Of a stretch of 64,000 nt of DNA, positions 21,796 to 34,263 are shown one piece after another; position 1 is the first letter of the stretch, and every line of letters starts with the position of its first letter. The notes beneath the pieces were generated by a model. It worked only from the letters and a program-made list of their open reading frames with translations. It ran no database searches and was not told the origin of the DNA. The stretch is from Hofstenia miamia. Taxonomy: Eukaryota > Xenacoelomorpha > Acoela. Where the stretch lies: positions 3,235,106 through 3,299,105 of the forward strand of contig SCFE01000001.1 in NCBI GenBank assembly GCA_004352715.1. Direction: 5' to 3'. The position numbers and the translations under genes are program-made.

Positions 21796-22621
21796 GAAAA
21801 TGGATATTATCTGAAATAATCTTATTGTTGGAACCTAAGCAGATGATGGATTATTCGATTTTAAATGTACTGACTGTTTGCTTAAGTCTAATACTTTGAA
21901 TGCAATTTGTTATTAAAATTTGTTTAAGCTATTGTTTAATTAAAATTTCATAGTTTAATTGAATTGAAACAGTTTAAATGTCATTTAAATGAGCATCACT
22001 GCTGCTAGTTCAAACATATTAATCTTAAATGATACGCGTCTGTTACCGCCATATTTGAGATCTTTCTACTCTTTCGTTTGCTCCGCTTATCATGACCTAT
22101 AGTATTATTGCAAAATGCAGCACTTTTTTAAAAAAATTGTTGAGTCAAAAATTATTTTAGAGTAAAGAGTCTTCTTGTTTGGCCACATAATTGGCATTTA
22201 AATGCGCTTAATCGGTTGTTCTTCAAAAAAAATATCCAGCTACTGTTCAGCGTTGACATTTATATCAATAACTAATTATTTTGATTAAAGTCTACGTTGT
22301 GGTCAAGGTTATCATACCTTACATCCAAACTATCTCTTATTTGAGTTTTTAATTCTCGGTGGTCCAAGGTATTGTTAATCGACCTCCCCTTTAATATATA
22401 GTTAAACTGTGGGCCAGGAATATTCATTGAACCAGTATTACTAGAATAGACTTTTATCATATGATCATTCTCCATTGAATTATATCATTAGTTCATCATA
22501 TTCTCGTGGTTGTTGATTTCTATGGATTCAAATCTAAATTAAACTGCTATAATTTTTCAAAATAATGAATATCTGCTCTTCCATTATCAATGCAGATTTC
22601 GTTGCCACTATACTACAGTGG
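21796..22621 (+). other. Intron sequence, one coding-like minus-strand ORF
   Basis: A 67-codon minus-strand frame at 22272-22475 (includes SLDVRYDNLDHNVDF) has fairly even amino-acid use but no recognised motif. It is not called as a gene. Confidence 0.35.
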
Positions 22622-23022
22622 TCGGGGTTACTCTACCGGTCGACAGACTAAAGAGTGTGTGTCAACAGATCAAAATCCGGAGTCCATCACTAGAAGTGTA
22701 ACCGCTAAGGCCGGTTTCATCATGCTTGACCTCTGGCTACCCCCGGCACGCAGAGTGCTGATCTCTGTTGAGTCTGATCAGCAGAGAGTGAAGCCGAAGG
22801 CTGAGCTTCATGAGAGGGTTGCGCCTCTCCAGCTTTCGCCAACTAAGGCTACTAACTGGCTAACTCGTGAGCATTTACTGTCTGCCTGCTATAGAGATCC
22901 TGATTATATTTGGAGATAATACACTTGAGTGCAAAGCACCAAGTGACTCGATCTCCACCCCAAGATTGAATTAAAGATGTCGGATCATAACTAAAACCCA
23001 TGACGAAGCAAGGCTCCCTCAT
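22622..23022 (+). repeat. 401-bp unknown repeat, copy 1 (ends at a single N)
   Basis: It is directly repeated at 23813-24213 with equal length and about 95% identity by eye. It is richer in GC than its surroundings. A frame of about 65 codons, open in both copies, contains RVLISVESDQQRVKPKAELH in this copy and ends at the TAA of GGAGATAATAC. The family is not recognised. The copy ends exactly at a single N (23023), a sign of a scaffold join. Confidence 0.8.
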
Positions 23023-23225
23023 NGTTAAATGGAGATACGGCAGGGGCAACATGAAGAAAGATGAACATCTAGCTGAATGCTACCCATCATCTTTTTGGTA
23101 ATGCACAGTTTAAAACACCTCGAACCAGATCCATCACGCAAGGGATGGAAAATTGCACCCTTCCATTAGCTGGTAGAACAATATTCTGAGAGATACCAGC
23201 AAAGGAGTGTGGGTCTCGAATGCAA

Positions 23226-23361
23226 AACTTTCAATATATGTTCTTTGACTTAAGTCACTATTCGATTAGATCAACAGAATCATAGAGTGCATCAACTTTC
23301 AATATATGTTCTTTGACTTAAGTCACTATTCGATTAGAACAACAGAATCATAGAGCTCATC
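23226..23361 (+). repeat. 68-bp tandem duplication
   Basis: Two adjacent copies start AACTTTCAATATATGTTC and differ at only a few bases near the end (GATCAACAG/GAACAACAG, GAGTGC/GAGCTC). Confidence 0.92.
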
Positions 23362-23812
23362 AAGTGTCTTACTCCATCATGTTGTTCAATCGAACTGGTA
23401 TTTTGACAGTAGAGGCAGCATACTGATGGGATGCTTCAATAGTAGCTTTGATATTGCGAATGCGATTGCTTAGCCACTATAGCTTGCAGTAATCACTAAA
23501 TTTAAGCAGTGAGATGCGCAGTGAGTCCAAATTGTTCTTGGATGCAGCTTCCTGATGTCGGTCAGCACTCTACGGTGAATACTAGTATTCGAAGAATCCC
23601 TACCATACTTGCTGCAGAGCTGTAAATTTGTTGAGTTGACACGTTTGGTTTAAATTTTTTGCTAATTTTTCGGGTTGGGTTTGGTCAAGAAATAAAGTAA
23701 TGTAGAAAAATATATAAATGGTTTGGGTAAGGGTTCAAAGCAAGAAGGGTCATGATTGCAGGAGAGTTATATATTGTTAGTGCAACCCTCTTAAATTTCC
23801 AGTATAGGAATA

Positions 23813-24213
23813 TCGGGGTTACTCTACCAGTCGACAGACTGAAGAGTGTGTGTCAACAGATTAAAATCCGGACTCTACCCCTGGAAGTGTGCCCGCTAAG
23901 GCCGGTTTAATCATGCTTGACCTCTGGCGACCCCCGGCACGCAGAGTGCTGATCTGTGTTGAGTCTGATCAGCAGAGAGTGAAGCCGAAGGCTGAGCTTC
24001 ATGAGAGGGTTGCGCCTCTCCAGCTTTCGCCAACCAAGGCTACTAACTGGGTAACTCGTGAGCATTTACTGTCTGCCTGCTATAGAGATCCTGATTATAT
24101 TTGGAGATAATACACTTGAGTGCAAAGCACCAAGTGACTCGATCTCCACCCCAAGATTGAATTAAAGATGTCGGATCATAACTAAAACCCATGACGAAGC
24201 AAAGCTCCCTCAT
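23813..24213 (+). repeat. 401-bp unknown repeat, copy 2
   Basis: Direct copy of 22622-23022. Here the sequence continues into about 450 bp of GC-richer DNA (24214-24665), which suggests the repeat is part of a larger mobile element whose 3' part is kept only in this copy. Confidence 0.8.
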
Positions 24214-24665
24214 AGGTAAGGCACAGCAAATGCTGGCCTAGGCATATCTAGAGGCCAGAGACAGAGGAATTCTCTGTATTACTGCCCTCATAGACGCACT
24301 CTATGGCTCTGGGCACCAGCAGCAATTTAATGCTTAGCAGTTTACACTGCGTCGCCGTCTGTTTCCACTAAACTAACAGACAGTCTCACATCATCATTAC
24401 CGCCCCCACATGTTTATAGCACACATGGCAGCACCTTCTTATACCCTATTGCTTAACGTCCACTCTTGGTTCGGGACTCCGCAAAGCGACGCGCCCGTCA
24501 AGTATTAGCTCAGTGCCACCCTTCTGGATCAGCTCGCCTTTCATAATGGGAAGCTATCACCCTTCTGTATCGGCTTACCTTTCATAATGGGAGGTTAGCT
24601 TTCCAGGAACCACCGCGAGGAGGTTACTCTCTAGGACGGTTCAGGCGCACTGCCCTTTCTGTTCC
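24214..24665 (+). other. GC-richer continuation of the 401-bp repeat, with a 41-bp internal duplication
   Basis: No stop-free frame with recognisable motifs. CACCCTTCTG...CGCCTTTCATAATGGG-like units start at 24517 and 24558. Base composition differs clearly from the flanking AT-rich DNA, which supports a mobile-element origin. Confidence 0.5.
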
Positions 24666-25261
24666 CATACTACAGTAATGGTTTTGCACTACCTTCCAAC
24701 CTAATTGATTTCACATTTTATCGGAAGAAGTTGGGTATGTTGTGCATATTGATATAATCCGATTTTCAGCGATTGTGTTAGCAACACTCGCTCACAATTT
24801 ATCTATACCTGTTCATTAACTAAGAATATACTAAGCAATAAATCGCAAACTCCTTCACCATTCCTTTGCTAACTAACTTTGTGTATCCACTCATATAGTT
24901 TTTTAATAAAGAGTTTTTGTTTCAAGATTCTCTAAACAAATTTATTGTCTCTACTTCAGCAGTTATTGTTTTATCAATAAATTTTCTTTATTGCAATTCT
25001 TCACGTTATTCACAAAACCTAAATTTCCTCTATGTATTATGCATCATACAGTAAAACTGCAACGCAATCTTGCATTTATGAATCATACTCGGTCCGCTTA
25101 TTTAGTATTGGTTTGCGAAATAATTTTCTGCTAAATTGAAGGCTTTGGACTAATTTAACTTATGCGTTGAAGGTTTAGGAATTAATTCTTTTATTTTATA
25201 TGCCTAAATTTGCAAATGTAATCCTTCAATATTCAAAATCGTACATTGAATACAGAAATGT
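24666..25261 (+). other. Intron sequence, nothing recognised
   Basis: AT-rich. No ORF or repeat stands out. Confidence 0.5.
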
Positions 25262-25419
25262 TTAACCCATTTATGCCGGATGTGCTAAATATCGAACATG
25301 AAAATAGTCAAGTTTGAATTTATTTTTTTGCTAGTTAGAGAAATATTTTTGTCTAACTTTCATAGATTCTTACTTATTATATAAGTGCAATTTCTCTTCA
25401 TTGTTAAAATTTATGTAAT

Positions 25420-25727
25420 NNNNNNNNNNNNNNNNNNNNNNNNNNNNNNNNNNNNNNNNNNNNNNNNNNNNNNNNNNNNNNNNNNNNNNNNNNNNNNNNN
25501 NNNNNNNNNNNNNNNNNNNNNNNNNNNNNNNNNNNNNNNNNNNNNNNNNNNNNNNNNNNNNNNNNNNNNNNNNNNNNNNNNNNNNNNNNNNNNNNNNNNN
25601 NNNNNNNNNNNNNNNNNNNNNNNNNNNNNNNNNNNNNNNNNNNNNNNNNNNNNNNNNNNNNNNNNNNNNNNNNNNNNNNNNNNNNNNNNNNNNNNNNNNN
25701 NNNNNNNNNNNNNNNNNNNNNNNNNNN
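25420..25727. other. Assembly gap (308 N)
   Basis: Run of N inside the piggyBac element. Confidence 0.99.
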
Positions 25728-25866
25728 TAGATGAGTATTTACATTCATCCTAAACATAGAATATGTACAATTATGTAATACTATCAAGAAATATATACTT
25801 TAACAATAAACTAGAGTTAGATAAAAAAGGCCTTCATGAAATTTATTTTGATAAAATGCATGGCAT

Positions 25867-26130
25867 TTGTATCGGTGGTGCGTTTCGAAAATTGACTTGA
25901 ATTCATTTCGCACGTCTGTTGCTGAAGCATTACTGTGCAAAAGAATTTCTCAGTCCGTGATGACATTGCCATGTCGGACAACAAGGTATGACCAAATTGG
26001 ACATTTCGTCCAAAGTATTGAAAAGGAAAAGCGTTGTGGAAAATGTCAAAAGAAGACCAAGTTCCAATGCATCAAGTGTGAAAAAGCACTGCATCCGAAA
26101 GACTGTTTTATCGCTTTCCATACTCTGTAA
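25867..26130 (+). pseudogene. piggyBac transposase, C-terminal fragment with cysteine-rich zinc finger
   Basis: The 87-codon frame contains SFRTSVAEALLCKR, then RYDQIGHFVQSIEKEKRCGK and CQKKTKFQCIKCEKALHPKD, ending CFIAFH. The CX2C...CX2C...C...H cluster at the extreme C-terminus, preceded by the RxDxxGHxv linker, is the C-terminal zinc-binding (PHD/RING-like) domain of piggyBac/PGBD4-type transposases. This domain binds terminal DNA. The catalytic DDD core is absent from the visible sequence. The frame is intact through the finger and stops (TAA) at the natural position. Whether it could be spliced into a host transcript cannot be seen. Confidence 0.85.
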
Positions 26131-26563
26131 CAGAGAGTTTCTTTGAGAGTGATGGATAAGTACGTGTGATTATTAGTGATCGTGTGATAAGTGATTATAC
26201 TCGCACTTCCTAAAAAGCAATGATTTTGTGAGTGTAGTCAAATACATGTAAATGTACGAGCTATGTACATGCAAATACATGTAATTTCAGTAGAGAAGTG
26301 TTGACTTATCTACATGTAATTGAATAACATTAGAAAAATATATAGAATTTAGCAATGAAAAAACGGGAAAATTGATTATAATGCTTATTGATGTAACGCT
26401 AATGCCGGATGTGCTAAATTTAGCACATGCCAGATATATATGACAATGATAATGAATGACTCTAAAAACGTTTTTGGGGATTCAATGGCATCAGTTGTCA
26501 TAGAAAACCAAGTAAAATTGCTGTAATTTAGCCTATTTCATATAGCCGGCATAAATGGGTTAA

Positions 26564-29500
26564 TAACATCAATGAAATTCCTTCAACAATTCAACTAACA
26601 AAAACTAACAATATAAGCTAGAGTAAAGTCAGAAGATGTTTTTAATGATTATCTTATTCTGTTTTACCTGGTTTTTTCTGGTTTCATAGACTACTAATGT
26701 ATTTTTTATTTATTGCTGATTTTGATAACAAAAGCGGATTTTCCAGTTTGTGAAGTATTTTTTTGCAACGATCGACAACTGAAACTTATATGTTATGTAA
26801 TGGAATGATTACGACATAATAGACGCGTTAAGCGCAAATGAATTAGCGCTTTGATGTAATTGCCTTTAAGATTTGCTTTGCATTGTCAAGCACACATTAA
26901 ACCATTTTACGTCATGAAATGTTGTTTTTTAATAAAATTTTATAAGACAGCCAACTGTCTACAATTTCATCACACTTTCATAGACATGATGAATTAATCT
27001 GTTTTAATTCTTTAAAGCCTCCGATTAACAAATACCTAGTCTCTCCCTTTTCAAAACGAAATGACCTTTCTTGATAAAGTTAACATTCATTTGTTAACTT
27101 TGTTGCACTTCTAGTCTTTCTACCTAAAGGCACTTTGCCTTTCCTTCGCACCAATATAATATATTTTGTATCTTGTACTCTATAATTTTCATTTTACAAC
27201 CTGATAATTCAAATCTTTCGAAAATTATGCTAATAAAAACACGGTTTTTAATTTTTAATAAAATGAGATTGGCGAACAACATCTTTCCAAGCAATGATTC
27301 TAGCTTGAAAAATATACTGTATTTTGTAAACGTTTTCTTATTTCTTAATGTATTTATAAAGTTTTTTAATCACTTTGATTATAATTCTGAGAAATATTTT
27401 TTACAGTTGGTTTGTAAAATAATTATATTACATTTTGTATAAGGGTTTTTCAAAACTAACAAAATATATTAATATTTCTTCATCCTTGCACCAGGCCTAA
27501 TTCAACTCGCCCATTTCCTATTTCTAGAAACTTAGAAATGAGACCATCTATTACTGGTGCCTTACGCAATGCGATATGGAACATGGTAAATACTCTTATA
27601 ACATACATATATTAGGTGTAAACTTGCTTTTTCATTGACTCGATTCACTTGACTTACGTAATTATCCATTCTGAAGCACAAAATTTGGTTAGTTTTTTAG
27701 AACTTTGTTCATTCAATAAGATATTTCACATCTAACTATCTGTAATTTGTGGGTAGTATTAGACTTTAAGTTTTGAAATTTGCCTCTATCAAGATTCTAT
27801 TGTCATTTTAATTAGTCACATATTTCTTAATTTTTGCTTTTTCATCTTACATTACTACTCAATGTAAATGTATATCGATGGAGTCCATTAAGTCTAAGAT
27901 TCACCACGATTTTACTCTTTGCGTATTTATTATAATGTGCTTTTAGAGTTTCATGTCAATGTTTACTTTATTAACCTTAAACTTTCTCTCATTTATAAAG
28001 CCTGTTTTTCCACATTTTCTCGCACTTTTCTCCAACTTACTATGAAATTTCGAAATCCTGAGACACGTTTATTGTTGAAAGTGCTCGAACGTAATATTGG
28101 AAATTTGTACAAAAGTGTGTTGCTGAAGCTGAAATGAAGTACTTGAGCGCTTTCACTATTACGGTCGAAAGTCTGTTGGAGCAGCAACTAACCTTAACTG
28201 TTTCTTTTTTTGTAGATAGACCATCCAAACCCATTGAGGAGACTGCGTAATGACACGTGTCAATGGAGGATGAAAGATGCGAATCACCTCTATGTTTTGG
28301 TGCATACAGATATTAGAGAACTTTAGTAGCTCGTAAGCTATAACTATTAATTTTTTTGAAGAAACCATTAACGTTTAACAAATCTTAGGCATTTTAACTT
28401 TAGGGACAGTAATACTTCTTACTCATAGGCTGCTATCATAAAAATTAAGATTCGCAGATATATCGCATTTAAAGCATGTTTTACGCCATCCTCTTTGTTT
28501 TTTTAATTTTGAGAAGAATTAGTACCGCGATATATAATCCTGCCATTGGAAGGACTAATCTCTGTAATTTTGGCAGTTCTACCGTATAAATTGAATGAAT
28601 TTCATATTAAATATTCGCTTTGGCACTGCTAATGTGATTCATAAAGCTATTAATAGATAGGGTGTAATTACTTTAAACGTTTCTCCTAAGCTTTTTGTAT
28701 TGCCGCCGCCAACGTTGATGTAAATCAAAGAGTGCTTCAATTCAGTTTTCTGTAATAGCCTTCACATTTAATGATCTGCTATCAGTTCTTAAATAGGTCT
28801 CCATGATTTTATGACATTTTCCTCTAAATATATGTTTGATAATTTTAACTAAGAATTCTTATAAGCGTTGTCCAAAACAACTATTAAATTCATTTTAAGA
28901 TCACCCAAAATTTACATGACATAGTATTTGCATGAGTGCGAATATCGGTGTATATTTTCTATATTTACTCAGACTGTCTAATCTGTCTTAGAGATTACAA
29001 AAATGTTACACTCAATATTTTACATTTGTGCTTTGCTATGATTTAATGAATTTCATAAGAATTTTATTTTGGTTGAATTTTCAGTCTGTAATCACTAAGC
29101 ATGTATTTCTATAGTTTTAATGCATCTCTTCCAATACCAATGTCTACAGTTGCATTTTTTGGGAAATATCTCATTGCAGCACTAATTAGTTTACACTTTG
29201 TGACGAAGAAATAAAAAAATTTTAATTTCGATTTTTATTTTAAACATTAAAAATATTTTTGTGAGACTAGAGAAATGATGTAATGTCTATACTCAATTCC
29301 GTAGTATGACGAAGCATCACAACGATTTTTCTTTGAAGCGTAATAGGTAAAAAATTTTTCCTCAAATAATTTACTAGCCCATAATTTATTGCTTTAGAAT
29401 AATGTTTTCTGCCATCTTTTGCAGTCACAATTTCAGGTTTTGGTGAAACCCAATAAACATCCTTCCTTGAGCATGAACAGCATTCAGAATATATTTAAAT

Positions 29501-29938
29501 TTCTATGCCTGTTATTAAAAAGATTTTTATTAGAATAGCAACAGTCATGAGTGCTGCCACGATATCATTATATAAATGTCGTGTTAGTGACGTAAATATG
29601 TTTTTAGCATTGTAAACGGTTGTCTGCGAAGAATTATAATTTATTTTACACTTGATTTTTTAAAATTCTAATGACGTTAAAAAATCTTGTATTACATTCC
29701 TAACGGGAATCTGGTCATTTCCGCTACATGTTAACATACTGAGATGAATTGATTGATTTGACCTGATTGTTAAAACCACTTTATTATTTAATTAGCGCAT
29801 GCCAATTATTACTCATTTCCGTGTTACTATTTCGTTTCCACATAGTTAGCTGTCAATCAATCAGCGTCCTAAGACGTATGGTATTATTAATTATTATTGT
29901 AATACAAATATCGCTTTGAGCGATATATCATGGACATC

Positions 29939-29941
<3 letters not shown>
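26564..29941 (+). other. Intron sequence with an exon-like segment at 27495-27585
   Basis: 27495-27585 lies between a good acceptor (CTTCATCCTTGCACCAG) and a possible donor (ATG|GTAAAT) and is open (PFPISRNLEMRPSITGALRN). Its 91-nt length would break the phase between the CUB exons, so it is not part of that transcript. Nothing else was recognised. Confidence 0.4.

Positions 29942-30014
<73 letters not shown>
29942..30014. repeat. (TA)n microsatellite
   Basis: Uninterrupted TA dinucleotides, about 36 copies. Confidence 0.97.
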
Positions 30015-30021
<7 letters not shown>

Positions 30022-30232
30022 TATCCCTGGAAATGGTGCTAAATATTATCTAGCGCCATTTTTCAAACTTTTCCTTATATTTAGCGCCAGTCACCAATTG
30101 GTACAAAGAAAGTAGTTTTTTATGTCAAGACATTATAAATAGTGCACACAGAAAATTTTTAATAAATCAGTGAAAAATTTAAATTGTATGTTACGTTTAA
30201 GATTGACGCTAAATACGTACTTTTCGTTTAGC

Positions 30233-30277
<45 letters not shown>

Positions 30278-30410
30278 ATATGTGTACATGTATATATATA
30301 CATATATATTTGTATATATGTATATATGTGTATATGTATATATGTATATATATGTGTATATGTATATATATATTTATGTATATACATGTATGTATATATA
30401 TATGTATATA

Positions 30411-30981
30411 CCGGGTGTTCCAAAAGTTTTAGTACAGAAATAAAAAAATGTTACAATAGATAACATATGATTCATGTACTTGAAATACAAAAACATGATT
30501 TATGTCCAACGTTAAAAGGAACGTTAGAAGAAACGTTTAGGCAATTATGAAAAGTTCATTGACACAACAATTCATTTATCGTTTATTCGAAGACCCCACC
30601 TTCTGCATCATGACAGAAATGAACTCTCTGCTGGATGTTTCTCATTGAATCGCGATATTGTTTTAGTGGAATAGCATGAAAATTTGCTTCAATTGCTTGC
30701 TTCAAGCTTGCAAAACGATGATTGTTTTCAAAAACCAATGACTTGAGGTAGGGCCAACACCAATAATCGCAAGGAGTCAAATCGGGACTCCTTGCGGGCC
30801 ACTCTATTGGCCCTCGACGACCAATCTACCGGCCATTAAGTTTGTCATCAAGAATTTGTCTGGCTGCCCTTGAATGATGAGGGGAGGCTCCATCTTGCTG
30901 GTAGTGCATTGCTGGGTTTCGTCGAAAATAGGAATGAAAATTTCGTTTTATTCTTTGTACTAAAACTTTTGGAACACCCGG
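30411..30981 (-). mobile_element. Tc1/mariner-type element, internally deleted
   Basis: The inverted termini CCGGGTGTTCCAAAAG plus TTTTAGTAC (25 bp, identical at both ends) are flanked by TA on each side (30409-30410, 30982-30983), the mariner target duplication. The minus-strand interior encodes the C-terminal part of a transposase (next entry). At 571 bp it is about half the length of an autonomous mariner. It sits inside a TA-rich microsatellite, which offers abundant target sites. Confidence 0.94.
30583..30930 (-). pseudogene. Mariner transposase, C-terminal fragment with internal stop
   Basis: The minus strand reads [20 protein letters not shown], then a TAG (plus 30826-30828) where the family usually has tryptophan, then IGRRGPIEWPARSPDLTPCD. 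It continues to RVHFCHDAEGGVFE and a stop at 30583. QQDGAxPH and the WPxRSPDLxPxD block hold the second and third catalytic acidic residues of Tc1/mariner transposases. The N-terminal DNA-binding region and first aspartate are missing, so no activity is possible. Confidence 0.92.
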
Positions 30982-31108
30982 TATGTATATATGTATGTAT
31001 ATGTATATACATATATGTATATATATGTATATATAGGTATGTATGTATATGTATATATATATATGTATATATATATATGTATATATATGTATATATATAT
31101 ATATATGT

Positions 31109-32504
31109 AGCATATTAGCTTGAAAATACGACTGTCCTATAATAGGACAGTAGATGGAGACAGGTTAAATTTAATTGACTAATGGTAACTATTCGAGCGT
31201 CATGGCAATTGTTTAGTCCGTCATCATCATTTTTGCTTATTAATCGATTATTGTACAATAATGCCTAGTTCCAGGCTTTTTTACAGATATTTACCGTTAA
31301 TTTGTTGCCGTCACATTATTATTTTGTACTTAATGTGTACCCCACGCCCTGCTAATAAACATGGTGCTAACTACTCGTATTGGTTTTCTAAAAAATGGGT
31401 GTAGTTTGGTTCTACATTTAGTTGTCTAGCAAAGTAACTTTTATGTTTAAACCATTATTTTATAGGATATTTATTTAAAGCACAGCAAACATGGCAGTAA
31501 TTTTGTGATGCCAATTTTTATTAGGTGAGGTGTGAATTAACTAGATAGACCGCGTTGAAGTTAAAAAGCGTTAAGAAAGGGGATCATTAAGTGCATATAT
31601 CCAAATGATTTAATAACCAAAAATGTAGATAGCATGGGTCAATTCGTTGGATGTTGTGCGAATCGTGGGCTAAGACCGAACTGGGCCTTTTTTATGTGGA
31701 AATATTTTTAACTGAATTTAGCAGTCATTAAAAGTGAGTTAATTCATGCATTGTCAGTCCCATTAAAATATTTGGTTCCAGTAAATATCATGAGTAGGGC
31801 AACCAAAAATCTACCTATAAAATTTGTTTTGGACCTAAAAAACTGAACGTTATGGCCCCAAAAATCGAAAACTGAACCTGAAAACTGTACTTTAAAGCAG
31901 TTAATTAGAGCATAAATACAACTAAATAATTTACAAATTACTCCATAAAACTGTTAAAATAATGTACAAAGTACTTCTCGATATTAGCGGGAGCAAAATT
32001 CCGGTCGTCTGCCAAAACATTGGTTCAGATTTAAGAAAATTCTTTCTGCATCAACACTTGAAGGCTGCTCGTTTTGTAATAGCATGTAGTTCGTTGAGCT
32101 CAAATTCCAAATCGTGGAAGTAATTTCTTCCAGCTCTTGATGTGCGATTCTAGGTAGTTGCACAAACCAATTGTATCGTTTGCTTTTAATGCATTTTGCA
32201 ATTGAATAACTTCTGCTACGGAATTTCGTAAAAATTGACGTATTGGACTTTATGAACCAGTGGTTGCCCTAAATCATGAGATTTAATAATCATGTTTTCC
32301 GCATCTTGTTTGGCAGTTTTTTATGGCAGGGCTGGTGCGAACTGTTGCTATTGAAAACAATCGAAGGGCTTTTTTGGTCAGTTCAATGAAAAATTTATTG
32401 TTGAATTTTGTTACATTTTACAGCTGCTTTTTTATGTTACACGAATGATTTATTTTCATAATGGAATACGATATTTAATTTTTTTTTTGATCATTTTATT
32501 TTAG
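31109..32504 (+). other. Intron sequence with a short perfect hairpin
   Basis: ACTGTCCTAT and ATAGGACAGT are separated by one base at 31129-31149, just after the microsatellite. Nothing else was recognised. Confidence 0.5.
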
Positions 32505-32678
32505 ATATGATTGTGTCTGGGCTATTGCAGCGCCAACAGGATTTGGACTTTTTTTAAAGACATCAAATTCATTAACAAACAATGAACAGTTTATAGTTAA
32601 AGATGGGTACACATCAACTGCTCAAGCTCTTTCTCATTTTGACGGTGCTCCGTCTTTCTATTTTTCTAAATCGTCAAT
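32505..32678 (+). CDS. CUB/LDLa transmembrane receptor, internal exon b: body of CUB2
   Basis: The acceptor TTTTATTTTAG ends at 32504 and the donor is AAT|GTAAGT. Joined to the exon at 20167-20406 (phase 2 to phase 2), it gives ...EGYDCVWAIAAPTGFGLFLK and VKDGYTSTAQALSHFDG. This places the second CUB cysteine (YDCVW) 27 residues after the first, the normal CUB spacing. The intron is about 12.1 kb. The exon leaves in phase 2 after FYFSKSS, before the last two CUB strands, so either a short exon in the 4.3-kb intron that follows was missed or this CUB is unusually short. The next identified exon is in a compatible phase. Confidence 0.82.
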
Positions 32679-34126
32679 GTAAGTAACTGGTTTTATATAT
32701 TCGTAAAGTTTCAACTTTAACCTTGTTTTTGCAAATGGGTTTAACAACAAACAAATATCTGAAAAAATAATCCAATTAGATTAATTGAAAATCCTTTAAA
32801 AGGAGTGCTGTCGGTCAATATCGGTCGTCCAATTTATTTTTCCATATAGATTCTCGTGATACAGCCATCCCATTTTCAAATGTAGATGATGGCGTTATAT
32901 TTTGTTGCCACCATTTTTTATATTTTGCGAGACTGTTGGCTTCTGCAGGTTCTAATTTTATTCTGTAAATTTCCTCGTGTTTTTTATTTTAATTCGCTGC
33001 ACTTACTCAAAGGACTTGACGTTAATTCATAACACTACACTTCTATTGGATATCTACGGTCTTAGGCTATCGACTTTTCTGAAGCAAAAGGCTTCCCCAT
33101 TCCATATATATATATATATATATATATACAGGTATATTAATTTTTTAGCTCTGCATAATTGATTAAAGCCACAACTTGTGGACTTGTGGAGAGTTATATA
33201 TAATAAAATTTGGAAATTAAATGAACAGCATATCTTCAATTCATCGAAATGATGTTAATGTATACTCTTAGTTTGTTAAAATAAAAATTATCAACCACAA
33301 ACTATCTTGAACAAAATCACTTTAAGTCACTGCCGTTGTTATTTGGCTTATTGAACTTAGTTCCTGAAATCGAATACTTTGAAGTCTAGTAAATTGCTTG
33401 GTATAACTTTATAAGACTATTGCTGATAAATATTTTCGAAGTTATCCAAATCATTAAACAACGTTCTTGATAGAATCGGCAACAAACCGCAGGTATTATT
33501 TATTAATATAAAGTTAATGTCCTCTCTGAAAAAATTTTTAATTTGAAATACTCTTTGTACTTCCATTTCATTCTTGGCAGATGGCGGTAGAAACAAGAGC
33601 CGTTCACTACCAACACACATATCCAAGCATTCGAGTATCGATCTTTTGTTGAGTACATTTATTTCTATCTATCTATAAAATTGATTCTAAAAGCGATTGC
33701 GCAATCCTTTATCACATGATGTAATATATATATTCATTGTATTATATTACCAAAAATTGATTGTAAAATTTTCACAGATGTATATATTAATGGAGAAATT
33801 TTCGATATATTATACAAGTTGAAATAGAGTACTATAATGTATTTTTATTTCAAGTTGTTTTAGCATTAAATTAGTTAATAGCGCTTTATGTCTGTTGTTT
33901 TGAAGATTCCCATTGAATTATGCGCTTTCCTTCCCCAATTCAAAATAAACGAAAATAATTTGTCTAGTTGTTAATTTTACTGTAAAATGCATTTCTGCAT
34001 AACGTATGCTCTAACCTTGTCGCATAATCGCATGGGCAGTGTCTGTCGGAGGATAGGGTTCAGTAATGGGTAAGAAATTTGAAGACGAGTGCTCCAGGGG
34101 TTCATTTATTTGATTTAATAATCCGA

Positions 34127-34158
<32 letters not shown>

Positions 34159-34229
34159 NNNNNNNNNNNNNNNNNNNNNNNNNNNNNNNNNNNNNNNNNN
34201 NNNNNNNNNNNNNNNNNNNNNNNNNNNNN

Positions 34230-34263
<34 letters not shown>

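Larger units (their letters stand above)
25266..26559 (+). mobile_element. piggyBac-superfamily transposon, internally deleted, TTAA-flanked
   Basis: The ends are TTAA (25262-25265) CCCATTTATGCCGG and CCGGCATAAATGGG TTAA (26560-26563), which are perfect 14-bp inverted repeats with the piggyBac target duplication. The word GCCGGATGTGCTAAAT of the left end recurs subterminally at 26404-26419. The interior keeps a transposase C-terminal fragment (25867-26130). An N-gap (25420-25727) hides part of the interior, but with only about 1.3 kb in total there is no room for a complete transposase unless the gap is much longer than shown. Confidence 0.92.
30232..31108. repeat. TA/TATG-rich microsatellite split by a mariner element
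   Basis: Interspersed (TA)n and TATATG units at 30232-30410 and 30982-31108 form one array interrupted by the 571-bp mariner insertion. Confidence 0.92.

Noticed and set aside
30133-30463. ORFs rich in Tyr-Ile through the TA arrays
   Set aside because: Low-complexity translation of (TA)n and TATG repeats.
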